From an uncultured Alphaproteobacteria bacterium (GTDB taxonomy: Bacteria > Pseudomonadota > Alphaproteobacteria > UBA8366 > JADFVY01): DNA of 56,602 nt. Within the stretch, counting starts at the first letter, position 1. Every line of letters begins with the position of its first letter. Both the position numbers and the translations under genes were made by a program. Positions 20,461 to 29,537 of this stretch are shown here, one piece after another. The notes beneath the pieces were generated by a model that searched no databases, was not told the DNA's origin, and worked only from the letters and a program-made list of their open reading frames with translations. Location of the stretch: assembly GCA_947259105.1 (NCBI GenBank), contig CAMYKU010000014.1, positions 1 to 56,602 of the forward strand, written 5' to 3'.

Positions 20461-23399
20461 TCGCGGCCGCCCGGGGTGATCGTCAGCGTCACCCGGCGGC
20501 CGTCGCGCAGCACCACCATTTCGACCGGCGTGTCGACCTTGAGGCCGTCGAGCGCGTGGGAGTAGTCGTAGATATTGCCGATCGTCTGGCCCGCCATCTC
20601 GACCACAACGTCACCGTCCCTCAGCCCGCCCGCCTCGGCCGGCCCGCCCTTGGAGACACCGGAAATGCGGGCGCCCGCGACGTCGGTCTGGGTATAGTCT
20701 GGAATGGTGCCGAGATAGACGCGCGAGGTGCGCCGGCGCGGCGACGCGCCGGTGGGATCCTGGCGGATGTAGTCCGGCGCCGCGTCCGCCTTCGCAAGTC
20801 TGCGGGCGATCAGGGCGATCAGCCGCGCCACTTGCCGCATACCCGCATAGTTGAGCCTGTCCGGCGTGTCGCGCGGCGTGCTGTACTCGCCATGCGCGCC
20901 GGTAAAGGCGTTCAGCACCGGCACGCCCTTCAGGTAAAAGGCGGTCGCGTCGGTCGCCATGAAGGCGCTGTCGCTGGTGACGATGTTGAGGCCCACGGGA
21001 ACGTTGCGCTTCTCGATCTCGCGCGGCCACACCGAGCTCGAGCCGACGCCCTGCAGACTGAGCTGCCGGTCCAGCCGTCCGACCATGTCCATGTTGAGAT
21101 AGGCGGCGACCGCGGGGTACAGGCTGTCGCGGTCCGCTTCGCCGCCGAAGGTTCGGGTGAAATGGGTCGACCCGAGAATCCCGAGCTCCTCGCCCGACCA
21201 GGCGGCGAACAGGATATCGCGCTTCAGCGGCAGTTTGCCTTTGGCCTTCAGGTCGGCGAGATACTCGGCGATCTCGAGCAGCGCCGCCACGCCCGATGCG
21301 TTGTCGTCGGCGCCGTAATGGACCTGCCCCTGTTCGTCGGCGAGCGCCAGCGACTTGCCCTCGATGCCCCGTCCCAGGTGATCGACATGCGCGCCGACCA
21401 CGACGAGTTCGCCGGACGGCGCGTCGCCGGCCATCAGCCGTGCCAGCACGTTGCGCCCGCGCCCGGTCTCGGGCACGAGGCCGATGTCGGCGGAAATTTC
21501 GATGTCCGGCAGGAGGAAGCCGGCGGCCGTCTCGCCGCCGTCGAGCGCATCCTGGAGCGCGCCGAGCCGCTTGCCGGCGGGCGCCAGCATCGCGTCGGCG
21601 AGGTCGTCGGAGACCGAGACTGCGGCCAGCGTCGCGCCGGCCGCCGCCGCCTCGAACGACAGCGGCACCAGCTGGTTCTTGACCGCCGCGTTCGGGCCGC
21701 TGGCGACGATGATGCCGAGCGCGCCGCGCGAGCGCGCCACCGCCGCCTTGTAGCCCAGTTCCGCATAGCGGTGCAGGTGCTGGCGCCGCGCCGGCGCGAT
21801 ATCCTCGGGCAGGTAGCGCAGCATCAGCACCCACTTGCCGTTAACGTCGAGTTCGCCGTAGGAATCGTAGGCCGCATTCGCGCCGTCGGCCGGGGCGACG
21901 ATGCCGTAGCCGGCGAACACGACCCCGCCGGGCTTCGCCGTTCCCGCCGCCGAGAGGCCGAGCGGCCGCCAGTCGCGGTCGACGGCCGGGCGCTCCGCGA
22001 TGCCGTCGACCGTCAGCCGGTTGTCCGTGCCGAGCGACACCGCCGAGACGAAGTCGAAGCCCTGGAACCAGCCGCCCGAATCGCCCGCCGGCGCAAGGCC
22101 GAGCGACTGGAAGACCGAGGCGACATAGTCGGTGGCGCGGCGCTCACCCGGCGTGCCGGTCAGCCGTCCCTCCATCGCTTCCGAGGCCAGGACTTCGACG
22201 TGGCCGCGCAGGTCGCCGGCGTCGATTGCGGCCTTTGTCTGCGGCGGCGCAGGGACTGCGGCGGGCAGCGCCCCGCGGGGCGCCATGCCGTCGAGGGCCA
22301 GCAGCCGGCGCGCCTCCGCATCGTTCCAGTCGGCGATGAAGATCTGCGGCTTCTTGTCCGGGGTGCGGCTGCTGGACCAGGAGAGAAGCGTGCCGTCCGG
22401 CGAGAACACCGGCAGGCCGTCGAAGCCGTCGCTGTACGTCACCCGCACCGGCTCACGCATGCCCGCGGCGTCGACCATGTAGAGCTCGAAGTTCCGGAAG
22501 CCCTGCAGGCTGGTGGCGAACACGATGTAGTCGCCGGACGGGTGGAAGTACGGCGCCCACGACATCGCGCCGAGGCTTGTGACGGCTTTGATGCCCGTGC
22601 CGTCGGCGTTCATGGTGTAGACCTCGGCGCTGCCGCCGTCCGGCGTGAAACGCCGCCAGACGATCCGGCTGCCGTCGTGGCTGTAGAACGGCCCGCCATC
22701 GTAGCCCGGGGTGTCGGTCAGGCGCCGCACGTCCGAACCGTCGGCGCGCATGACGTAGAGTTCCATGAAATAGGACGGGTCGCGCTCGAGGATCTCCCGG
22801 TCCGCCGCGCTGAGTTCACCTTCATAGGCGTGCCGGTTGGACGCGAACAGGATGTGCTCTCCGCCCGGCGACCACGAGCCCTCGGCGTCGTAGCCGGGGG
22901 CGTTGGTCAGGTTGACGAGATCGCCACCCGCCGCCGGCGTCTCGAAGATGTCGTAGTTGGGATCGAAGCTCCACGAATAGCGCCGGGCGGTGCCGGCGGC
23001 GCGCTGCTCCAGCTCCTCGCGCTGCTTGGCCGCCGCCTCCGGGTCGAGGTGGGTCGAGGCGAACAGCGCCTTGCCGCCGTCGGGATGGATCCAGGCGCAG
23101 GTCGTCTTGCCGGTGCCGTTCGAGAGCCGCCGCGTATCGCCGGTGTCCAGGTCCATCAGGTAGATCTGGTAGAACGGGTTGCCGGGCTCGCGCTCGCTCT
23201 GGAAGATCAGCTGCGTGCCGTCCCGCCCGAAATAGCCCTCGCCGGCGCGCGCGCCCTCGAAGGTCAGCTGGCGGACGCCCGAGAGCAGCGCCGCCTCTTT
23301 CGGCCCCGCGGCCGGCGCCGGCGACGCCATGGTTGCGCCGGCCAGTAAAACCAGTGCGCCCGCGCCGCGGCGTAGCCCGGTTGTCGATGCGCGCTCCAC
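20457..23399 (-). CDS. Exported M28 metallopeptidase with TolB-like propeller and PDZ domain
   Basis: The protein is about 980 residues from the preferred GTG start, which gives a clean signal peptide (GAGALVLLAGATMASPAPAAG). Earlier frame extension is basic, proline-rich and unlikely. Order of domains: a TolB/PD40-like propeller (repeats such as FYQIYLMDLDTGDTRRL and SPDGTLLSWSS) to about residue 390, then an M28 aminopeptidase domain. Zinc ligands lie in GAHVDHLG, GADDNASG and AWSGEELG. A C-terminal PDZ domain starts near 890 (GARISGVSKGGPAEAGGL). Its stop overlaps the ChaN gene start. It probably degrades or senses extracytoplasmic peptides. Confidence 0.87.
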   Translation of the reverse strand: MERASTTGLRRGAGALVLLAGATMASPAPAAGPKEAALLSGVRQLTFEGARAGEGYFGRDGTQLIFQSEREPGNPFYQIYLMDLDTGDTRRLSNGTGKTTCAWIHPDGGKALFASTHLDPEAAAKQREELEQRAAGTARRYSWSFDPNYDIFETPAAGGDLVNLTNAPGYDAEGSWSPGGEHILFASNRHAYEGELSAADREILERDPSYFMELYVMRADGSDVRRLTDTPGYDGGPFYSHDGSRIVWRRFTPDGGSAEVYTMNADGTGIKAVTSLGAMSWAPYFHPSGDYIVFATSLQGFRNFELYMVDAAGMREPVRVTYSDGFDGLPVFSPDGTLLSWSSSRTPDKKPQIFIADWNDAEARRLLALDGMAPRGALPAAVPAPPQTKAAIDAGDLRGHVEVLASEAMEGRLTGTPGERRATDYVASVFQSLGLAPAGDSGGWFQGFDFVSAVSLGTDNRLTVDGIAERPAVDRDWRPLGLSAAGTAKPGGVVFAGYGIVAPADGANAAYDSYGELDVNGKWVLMLRYLPEDIAPARRQHLHRYAELGYKAAVARSRGALGIIVASGPNAAVKNQLVPLSFEAAAAGATLAAVSVSDDLADAMLAPAGKRLGALQDALDGGETAAGFLLPDIEISADIGLVPETGRGRNVLARLMAGDAPSGELVVVGAHVDHLGRGIEGKSLALADEQGQVHYGADDNASGVAALLEIAEYLADLKAKGKLPLKRDILFAAWSGEELGILGSTHFTRTFGGEADRDSLYPAVAAYLNMDMVGRLDRQLSLQGVGSSSVWPREIEKRNVPVGLNIVTSDSAFMATDATAFYLKGVPVLNAFTGAHGEYSTPRDTPDRLNYAGMRQVARLIALIARRLAKADAAPDYIRQDPTGASPRRRTSRVYLGTIPDYTQTDVAGARISGVSKGGPAEAGGLRDGDVVVEMAGQTIGNIYDYSHALDGLKVDTPVEMVVLRDGRRVTLTITPGGRE

Positions 23400-23674
23400 T
23401 GTCGATGTCTCCCCTGTCCGTGAGTCCGTCGGCGCCGATTCGTCCGCGCCGCCGCCCCGAGTGTACCACCCCGGCCGGCGCCGCGCTCCCGCTTCATGTG
23501 CACCCTGCGGCGGTTTTTTCAAGGCTCGGCGGCGGCGCCTGACGGGTCCGCACCGGCCGCCGCCGCGCCGGCTCGTGCGAAACAACCCCATGCACCGGGG
23601 TTTCCTGCGGGTTTCGGCGGCACGTTATGGAAAATGGGTGATTCTTGTGGCGCGTCCGGTGTGGCCCGTCCCGC

Positions 23675-24577
23675 CTACAGCCGGCACATTGCGCTGTTCA
23701 TCCGGATCAGGCTCTGGCGCGGGATCAGGCTGGTCATCTGCAGCGCGATGTTGATGTTCTCCTGCCAGCCGCTGGCGGAGGCGTAGCGGGCGCCGAGCAC
23801 GTCCGCCGGCGCCACCTCGCGCCACGGAAGCTGCTCGAACAGCGCGAAGAACAGCGCCGTCTTGAGGTATTCGCGCGGAAACCAGAAGCTGTTGGCGGCC
23901 AGCGCGACCCGCTCGAGCTCTGTCTTTCCCATGCCCTGCGACGCCGCCAGTTCCAGGAGGCCGAGCATCGCCGAGCCGTGGTTGCAGTCCTGGAATATCG
24001 CCGGATTGTCGCAGCACGGCCGGTAGGTGCGCGCCGCCACCTCGCGCACCAGCGCCGCCTGCGCGTCGCTGAGCGTCAGCGCCTCGACGCTGTCGAAGTA
24101 GGCCGCGCCGTTCGCCACCCGGCCGAGGGTCCAGCCCGCGGTGCTGGCCAGGCGCGGCAGGTGCGCACCGTTGGTCGGGCTGCCGGCATTGAAGGGCGCC
24201 CTTGTCGCAAGGCCGACCGGCCACAGCAGGTACAGCAGGTCCGTGGCCGTCTCCGCGCCCAGCCGGATCGGCGCGTCGGAGGGTCCGGCCAGCAGCGCCG
24301 CCACAAACGGCGGCATCCCGCCCCGCCGCGCGTAGACGGACCGGAGCTTCGCGGGCACCAGCGCGCCGGCGGCGATCAATTTCTGCAGCACGTTGCCGAA
24401 GGAGAGGCCCGTCGCGATACCGCCGGGCGGCAGCACCGCGTCCATCACCCCCCGGAATGGCGGCCCCGTGCCGCCAGACCCGGTCCAGAACCGGTAACCG
24501 CCGGCCCCCAGCACCGTCCCGGCCGCAAGACCGGCCAGCACGCCCGTCAAGACCTTGCGCCGCTCGCGTGACGCCAT
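23675..24577 (-). CDS. Uncharacterised exported protein (300 aa)
   Basis: A 300-residue protein that I do not recognise by family. The N-terminus RERRKVLTGVLAGLAAGTVLGAGGY looks like a signal or anchor, with RR close to a twin-arginine context but without the full motif. The C-terminal half has a distinctive, well-ordered stretch TYRPCCDNPAIFQDCNHGSAMLGLLELAA with three cysteines and a histidine that could bind a metal or heme. It is divergent from nqrB, with about 205 bp between the starts, so it might share a promoter region with the nqr operon. Function unknown. Confidence 0.75.
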   Translation of the reverse strand: MASRERRKVLTGVLAGLAAGTVLGAGGYRFWTGSGGTGPPFRGVMDAVLPPGGIATGLSFGNVLQKLIAAGALVPAKLRSVYARRGGMPPFVAALLAGPSDAPIRLGAETATDLLYLLWPVGLATRAPFNAGSPTNGAHLPRLASTAGWTLGRVANGAAYFDSVEALTLSDAQAALVREVAARTYRPCCDNPAIFQDCNHGSAMLGLLELAASQGMGKTELERVALAANSFWFPREYLKTALFFALFEQLPWREVAPADVLGARYASASGWQENINIALQMTSLIPRQSLIRMNSAMCRL

Positions 24578-24782
24578 CGGACCGTTCCTTTCGCAGGCAG
24601 GGGGGGTCAGCTTTGCATGGCGCGCCTTAACGTGCGCCTAACGGGACCATCGGGTACGCGCCCGCAGGCGCACGGCACCTGCGGCGGAGCCGCCACCGGA
24701 CCGCGGCATCGGCGCGCAGGACCTGGCACGACCGTTGTCAGAGCCGCGTCGCCGTCTTACCTTGGCGCGGGATGTGTGCGCC

Positions 24783-25568
24783 ATGACGATGACCGGACCC
24801 GACCGCAACGACGCCTTGTGGGTGCTGGCCCTGGCGCCGCCGCTGGCCGTGCGGCTGTATGCGGACGGCACCGAGGCGGCGGTGCAGCGGTTGCTGTTGC
24901 TCGCCGTGGCGTTGGGGCTGTCCTATGCCTGGGCCGCGCTGTTCGCGCGCCGAGGTGGCCGGCCTCTCGGCCCCGGACTGCCCGCATCCGCGATGATATT
25001 CACTCTCATGCTGCCGGGCGCGGTCGGCTGGGGCGGGGCGGTCCTGGCGCTCAGCTTCGGCGCGGTCTTCGGGCGCGAGATGTTCGGCGGGAGGGCGATC
25101 CTGCCGCCTTCCCTGATCGGCCTCGCCTTCGCCATCTTCTCGTTCCCGGACGGCGGGTTCGAGGTGCGGGACATCCTCGCGGCCTCTCCCGATCCCCTGT
25201 TCGCGGCCTCGTGCCTGCCCGGGGCGGCGGTGCTGATGCTGCGGGGCACGCTCGCCTGGCAGGTCGCCGTGGGTGCGGCGGCCGGCGTTGCGGCGGCGGG
25301 GTTGCTGATGGGCGAACCCGCATGGTGGGAACAATACCTCCTCGGCGCCTTCGCCGCCGGCGTGCTGTTCCTGGCCGCGGCGCCCGAGGGCGCGGCGCGG
25401 GGCGCCGCCGCGCGGCTGCTGCACGGGGTGCTGGTCGGCGCGCTGATCCTCGCGATCCGCCTCGCCGACCCGGACCAGCCCGACGGCGTCGTGTTCGCCT
25501 GCCTGCTGGGCGGGCTGTTCGCACCGCTCATCGACCGGGCGCTCGCCTGGAGGCCCGGCCATGGCTAG
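24783..25568 (+). CDS. nqrB: Short NqrB-like subunit of Na+-translocating NADH:quinone reductase
   Basis: Integral membrane subunit. The 261 residues align by eye to the C-terminal two thirds of NqrB: MIFTLMLPGAVGWGGAVLAL, FGREMFGGRAILPPSLIGLAF (canonical form KEVFGGTG...NPALAGRAF) and the closing VFACLLGGLFAPLIDRAL. Typical NqrB is about 410 residues. Here the N-terminal ~150 residues and the segment with the covalent-FMN threonine (SGAT) are absent, and the latter is replaced by a short linker after IFSFPDG. The ATG at 24783 is preferred; a TTG at 24735 is possible but would add only 16 residues. It overlaps nqrC by 8 bp. No nqrA precedes it. Confidence 0.85.
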   Translation: MTMTGPDRNDALWVLALAPPLAVRLYADGTEAAVQRLLLLAVALGLSYAWAALFARRGGRPLGPGLPASAMIFTLMLPGAVGWGGAVLALSFGAVFGREMFGGRAILPPSLIGLAFAIFSFPDGGFEVRDILAASPDPLFAASCLPGAAVLMLRGTLAWQVAVGAAAGVAAAGLLMGEPAWWEQYLLGAFAAGVLFLAAAPEGAARGAAARLLHGVLVGALILAIRLADPDQPDGVVFACLLGGLFAPLIDRALAWRPGHG

Positions 25569-26316
25569 TGGCGTAAATCCGCTCGCATGGTGGCGGGGGT
25601 TCCTCGCCCTGCCCAACGACACACCGGCGAAGACCTTCGGCGTGGCGCTGCTGGTGGCCCTGGTCTGCTCGCTGGTCGTGTCCGTGACAGCGGTATCGCT
25701 GCAACCGCTGCAGGAGGCGAACCGGCTGGCCGAACGCGCATCGCAATTGTCGGGGATGATGGAATTCCTCGGCGGAGGCGTTCCCGAGGCCCGTCTCGTG
25801 GACCTTACCAGCGGCGCCTATGCGGAGCGCGATCCGGGCACGCAGACCGAGTTGCCGGCCGAGCGCGACCGCGCCGGGCTGGGCAGCCGCGAGGACGTGG
25901 CCACGGTCTTCGAGTTGCGCGACGGCGGTGCGCTCAAGCTGGTGGTGCTGCCGGTGCGCGGCAGCGGCTACCAGTCGACGCTCAAGGGGTACCTTGCGCT
26001 GGCGGCGGATCTGAACACCATCGCCGCGCTGACCTTCTACGAGCAGGACGAGACCCCGGGCCTCGGCGCGCGCATCGAGGACGCGGCCTGGCAGGCCCTG
26101 TGGGCGGGCAAGCAGGTGGCCGACGCCGCGGGCGACATCCGCATCGAGGCGGTTAAATCGCTGGGTGGGGGCGCCGCCGCAAACGTGCACCAGGTCGACG
26201 GCATCTCGGGCGCGACCCGCACCAGCAACGGCGTCACCAACCTGTTGCGCTTCTGGCTCGGCCCCGACGGTTACGGGCCGTATCTCGACCGCCTGCGGGG
26301 GGAGACGGCACCATGA
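25561..26316 (+). CDS. nqrC: NqrC, FMN-carrying subunit of Na+-NQR
   Basis: Periplasm-facing flavoprotein subunit. The 251 residues contain one N-terminal membrane helix ([20 protein letters not shown], about 22-41), the FMN-binding domain with [15 protein letters not shown], and the flavinylation motif DGISGATRT near residues 214-221, whose last threonine would carry FMN. This site is intact, unlike in the neighbouring NqrB. An ApbE-type flavin transferase is needed for this attachment and is not in the window. The gene overlaps nqrB (8 bp) and nqrD (4 bp, ATGA). Confidence 0.94.
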   Translation: MASGVNPLAWWRGFLALPNDTPAKTFGVALLVALVCSLVVSVTAVSLQPLQEANRLAERASQLSGMMEFLGGGVPEARLVDLTSGAYAERDPGTQTELPAERDRAGLGSREDVATVFELRDGGALKLVVLPVRGSGYQSTLKGYLALAADLNTIAALTFYEQDETPGLGARIEDAAWQALWAGKQVADAAGDIRIEAVKSLGGGAAANVHQVDGISGATRTSNGVTNLLRFWLGPDGYGPYLDRLRGETAP

Positions 26317-26963
26317 GCGACCGCCGCCGCACCCTGATCGATCCGATTCTCGTCTCCAACCCGGTGACGCTGCAGGTGCTGGGGATCTGCTCGGCGCTGG
26401 CGGTGACGACGTCGCTGTCCACCGCCCTGGTGATGAGCGCCGCGCTGATCTTCGTGCTCACGCTCTCCAACGTCACCATCAGCCTGATCCGCAACCATAT
26501 CCCAAGGTCGATCCGGCTGATCGTGCAGATCACCATCATCGCCTCGCTGGTCATCGTCGTCGACCAGGTGCTGCAGGCCTACATGTTCGCCATGAGCAAG
26601 CGCCTCAGCGTGTTCGTCGGCCTGATCGTCACCAACTGCATCGTGCTCGGCCGCGCCGAGGGCTTCGCCATGAAGAACCCGCCCGGCGCCAGCCTGCTGG
26701 ACGGGATCGGCAACGGGATCGGCTATGCCCTGATCCTGGTCGTGATCGGCATCGTGCGCGAACTCTTTGGCGCGGGGACGCTGATGGGCTTCGCCATCCT
26801 GCCGACCGTCGCGGACGGCGGCTGGTTCACGCCGCTGGGGCTGATGGCCCTGCCGCCGAGCGCGTTCTTCCTGCTCGGCCTCCTGGTGTGGGCGGTCCGC
26901 ACGATCCGGCCGGAACAGGCCGAACCGGCGCCGGACGAGCAGAGCGGGGAGGGACGCCGATGA
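26313..26963 (+). CDS. nqrD: NqrD, membrane subunit of Na+-NQR
   Basis: A 216-residue protein with about six membrane helices. It carries the two conserved cysteines of the NqrD/NqrE pair ([10 protein letters not shown] and [17 protein letters not shown]), which hold the intramembrane iron centre with NqrE. The GVGNGIGY-like segment appears as [13 protein letters not shown]. Overlaps with nqrC and nqrE indicate translational coupling. Full length and conserved. Confidence 0.95.
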   Translation: MSDRRRTLIDPILVSNPVTLQVLGICSALAVTTSLSTALVMSAALIFVLTLSNVTISLIRNHIPRSIRLIVQITIIASLVIVVDQVLQAYMFAMSKRLSVFVGLIVTNCIVLGRAEGFAMKNPPGASLLDGIGNGIGYALILVVIGIVRELFGAGTLMGFAILPTVADGGWFTPLGLMALPPSAFFLLGLLVWAVRTIRPEQAEPAPDEQSGEGRR

Positions 26964-27562
26964 CCGAACTGCTGCTCCGCGCCATCTTCGCCGACAATCT
27001 GGCGCTGGCCTACTTCCTTGGCATGTGCACCTTCCTCGCGGTCTCCCGGAATCTCGAGACCGCGTTCGGGCTGGGCCTTGCCATGATCGTGGTCGAAATC
27101 ATCACGGTGCCGGTCAACAACCTGCTGTTCACCTGGCTGCTCGCGCCCGGCGCGCTGGCCTGGCTGGGGCTGGGCGACGTGGATCTGAGCTTCCTGGTGC
27201 TGATCGCATCGATCGGCGTCATCGCGGCGACGGTGCAGATCCTCGAGATGATCCTCGATCGCTACGTCCCGTGGCTGTACCGGTCGCTGGGGATCTACCT
27301 GCCGCTGATCACCGTCAACTGCGCCATCCTCGGCGCCAGCCTGTTCATGGTCGAACGGCGTTACGATTTCCCGGACAGCGTGGTCTACGGCTTCGGCTCG
27401 GGCCTGGGATGGGCGCTGGCGATCTGGGCGCTCGCCGCCCTGCGCGGGCGGATCGATGAAAGCCTTGTGCCGGCGGGGCTGCGCGGCCTCGGCCTCGCCT
27501 TCATCCTGACCGGCTTCATGTCGATGGGCTTTGCCGTGTTTGCCGGGCTGGACTTCGGATGA
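26960..27562 (+). CDS. nqrE: NqrE, membrane subunit of Na+-NQR
   Basis: A 200-residue membrane protein that pairs with NqrD. The family opening [26 protein letters not shown] and the second conserved cysteine in [16 protein letters not shown] are both present. The ATG at 26960 overlaps the nqrD stop (ATGA); the longer open frame upstream is a shadow in nqrD. It ends 7 bp before nqrF. Complete and typical. Confidence 0.95.
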   Translation: MTELLLRAIFADNLALAYFLGMCTFLAVSRNLETAFGLGLAMIVVEIITVPVNNLLFTWLLAPGALAWLGLGDVDLSFLVLIASIGVIAATVQILEMILDRYVPWLYRSLGIYLPLITVNCAILGASLFMVERRYDFPDSVVYGFGSGLGWALAIWALAALRGRIDESLVPAGLRGLGLAFILTGFMSMGFAVFAGLDFG

Positions 27563-27569
27563 GACGGCG

Positions 27570-28793
27570 ATGACGGAAATCGTTCTCGGCAGTTCGGTGT
27601 TCACGGGGCTGATCATGGCGCTGGCCCTCGTCGTGCTGGGGGCGCGGGCGGTGCTGATGCCCCGCGGGCTCGCGCGCATCACGGTGAACGGCGAGCGGGT
27701 GCTGGACGCCGACATCGGGGAAAAGCTCCTCGGCGCGCTGGAACACGGCGGCGTATACCTGCCCAACACCTGCGGCCGCGTCGGCATCTGCGGTTTGTGC
27801 CGGGTGACCGTGACGGGCGCGGGTGAGGTCCTGCCGACGGAACAGGCCCTGCTATCCGAAACCGACATCGCAAACGGCGTCCGCCTCGCCTGCCAGGTGG
27901 CGGTGCGCGACGACCTTTCGGTCACCGTCGCGCCCGAGCTGCTGGTGGCGGAAACCTGGTCCTGCACCGTCCGGCAGACCCGCACCGTCGCGCCGCTGAT
28001 CAAGGAAATACTGCTCACGCTGCCGGAGGGAGAAGCGCGCAGCTTCCGGGCTGGCTCCTACGTCCTGGTCACGGCCCCCGCTTTCACCCTGCCGTTTGCC
28101 GAGATCGCCGTCGACGCGGCGCATGAGGACACATGGATGCGACTCGGCATAAGGAAGCTCACGGCCCGTTCCAAAGCCCCCGTCGCCCGCGCGTATTCCC
28201 TTGCCAACCACCCGGGGGAGACCGACGCGCTGCTGCTCAACATCCGGCTGGCGCTGCCGCCCGGCAGCAAGCCGGACGCGCCGCCGGGGGTGGTGTCGTC
28301 CTGGCTGTTCGGGCTCAAGCCCGGCGATGCGGTCACCGTATCGGGGCCATTCGGCGATTTCTTCGTGATGGACACCGACCGCGAGATCATCCTGATCGGC
28401 GGCGGCGTCGGCATGGCGCCGCTGCGCTCGCACGTGTTCGACCAGCTCGAATACCGCAAGACCACGCGCAGGATCAGCTTCTGGTACGGCGCCCGCGGGC
28501 TGATCGATCTGTACTACGCCGACGACATGGAGCGGCTGGCGCGCGCGCACGATAACTTTTCCTGGCATGTCGCGCTGTCCGACCCCGCGCCCGGCGACCC
28601 CTGGGACGGCGAGACCGGGTTCATCCACGATGTCGTGTACCGCAGCCACCTTCAGGCGCATCCCGACCCGGCGTCGTGCGAGTATTACCTGTGCGGCCCG
28701 CCCCTGATGATCGAGGCCGTGCGCGCCATGCTCGACCGGCTGGGCGTGCCGCGCGAAAACATCCTGTACGACGATTTCGGAGTCGGAACGTGA
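27570..28793 (+). CDS. nqrF: NqrF, NADH-oxidising subunit of Na+-NQR
   Basis: Takes electrons from NADH through FAD to a [2Fe-2S] cluster. The 407 residues comprise an N-terminal membrane helix (GLIMALALVVLGARAVL) and a ferredoxin domain with cluster cysteines at about 68, 74, 77 and 108 (TCGRVGICGLC, then LACQV). The FAD motif ARAYSLAN is at about 207, the NADH motif IGGGVGMAPLRSH at about 277, and the C-terminal ILYDDFG is typical. It distinguishes this operon from Rnf, which has no NqrF. All cofactor motifs are intact. Confidence 0.96.
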   Translation: MTEIVLGSSVFTGLIMALALVVLGARAVLMPRGLARITVNGERVLDADIGEKLLGALEHGGVYLPNTCGRVGICGLCRVTVTGAGEVLPTEQALLSETDIANGVRLACQVAVRDDLSVTVAPELLVAETWSCTVRQTRTVAPLIKEILLTLPEGEARSFRAGSYVLVTAPAFTLPFAEIAVDAAHEDTWMRLGIRKLTARSKAPVARAYSLANHPGETDALLLNIRLALPPGSKPDAPPGVVSSWLFGLKPGDAVTVSGPFGDFFVMDTDREIILIGGGVGMAPLRSHVFDQLEYRKTTRRISFWYGARGLIDLYYADDMERLARAHDNFSWHVALSDPAPGDPWDGETGFIHDVVYRSHLQAHPDPASCEYYLCGPPLMIEAVRAMLDRLGVPRENILYDDFGVGT

Positions 28794-28825
28794 AGACCTT
28801 TGCGCCAAACGAAAGACCGGACGTC

Positions 28826-28935
28826 ACCCCCCTCCCCAACCCCTCCCCCTCTCAAGGGAGAGGGGCTTTTGTCGCAGCGGCAGCACTACTTAGCCCCTCT
28901 CCCGCCTGGGCGGGGGAGGGGTTGGGGAGGGGGTG
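28826..28935. repeat. Palindromic C/G-rich repeat element between nqrF and nqrM
   Basis: About 110 bp of nested inverted repeats. An outer arm of CCCCTCCCCAACCCCTCC type (28827-28848) is mirrored by GGAGGGGTTGGGGAGGGG (28914-28933). Inside are two smaller hairpins, one around CCCTCTC-AA-GGGAGAGGG (28847-28865) and one around CCGCC-TGGG-CGGGG. This is the look of a mobile or interspersed intergenic palindrome. It sits between two genes of one operon and may affect mRNA stability there. Confidence 0.75.
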
Positions 28936-28995
28936 GGAGACCGGCGGAGCCGGAAAAAGAGCATCCGCGCAGTGGTCCCGAACGAGGAGGCCGTC

Positions 28996-29151
28996 ATGAC
29001 GCTGTTCCTGCTCAGCTTTGCGGTGATCGTGCTGGCGATCCTCGGGCTCGGCGCGGGGGTGCTGCTCGGCCACGGGCCGCTCAAGGGGTCGTGCGGCGGC
29101 GATGCCGTGCTCAGATCCTGTCCCCTGTGCCGGAAGGGGGAAGAGCGATGA
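28996..29151 (+). CDS. nqrM: NqrM, Na+-NQR maturation protein
   Basis: A 51-residue single-helix protein of the DUF539/NqrM family, which helps deliver iron to the NqrD/NqrE site. It has a membrane segment (LFLLSFAVIVLAILGLGAGVLL) followed by LKGSCGG and CPLC, the cysteine motif of the family. Strong ribosome binding site GAGGAGG precedes the ATG. Its stop overlaps the CBS gene start (ATGA). It supports a working NQR-like complex despite the missing nqrA. Confidence 0.88.
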   Translation: MTLFLLSFAVIVLAILGLGAGVLLGHGPLKGSCGGDAVLRSCPLCRKGEER

Positions 29152-29537
29152 CTCGTACCGTCGCCGATATCATGGCCACGCGGCTGATCACCGTCCCGTC
29201 CGATATGAACATCCACGAGGCCATCCGCATCCTGCTCGACAAACGGATTTCCGGCGCGCCGGTGGTCGACGAAAACGGCGCCCTGGTCGGCATGCTGTCC
29301 AAGAAGGACTGCCTGAAGATCGTATTTTCGTCGCAGTATCACGACGACTGGGGCGGTCCGGTGAGCGATTTCATGAGCGCCCCGGTGGAGACCCTGGACC
29401 CCGACCTCGACCTCGTCAGCGTCGCCCAGGCCTTTCTCGACAGCCATTTCCGCCGCTTCCCGGTGGTCCGCGACGGCAGGCTCGTCGGGCAGGTCAGCCG
29501 TTACGACATCCTGAAGGTTCTGGCCGAGGAGCCGTGA
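29148..29537 (+). CDS. Two-CBS-domain protein
   Basis: The 129 residues form a CBS pair (Bateman module) with no other domain. The first repeat is about residues 7-60 (TVADIMATRLITV ... GALVGMLSKKDC) and the second about 70-126 (VSDFMSAPVETL ... GRLVGQVSRYDIL). Such modules bind adenine nucleotides or NAD and tune partner proteins. The ATG at 29148 overlaps the nqrM stop by 4 bp, so it is made with the NQR proteins. A role as nucleotide sensor for the complex is inference from position only. Confidence 0.9.
   Translation: MTRTVADIMATRLITVPSDMNIHEAIRILLDKRISGAPVVDENGALVGMLSKKDCLKIVFSSQYHDDWGGPVSDFMSAPVETLDPDLDLVSVAQAFLDSHFRRFPVVRDGRLVGQVSRYDILKVLAEEP

Noticed and set aside
20394-23348. Plus-strand frame of about 984 codons opposite the M28 gene
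   Set aside because: Same artefact; the minus frame has zinc ligands, signal peptide and PDZ domain.
24783-29151. Calling the 25-29 kb operon an Rnf complex
   Set aside because: A full NqrF with 2Fe-2S, FAD and NADH motifs is present and there is no RnfB or RnfC, so NQR-type is the right call.
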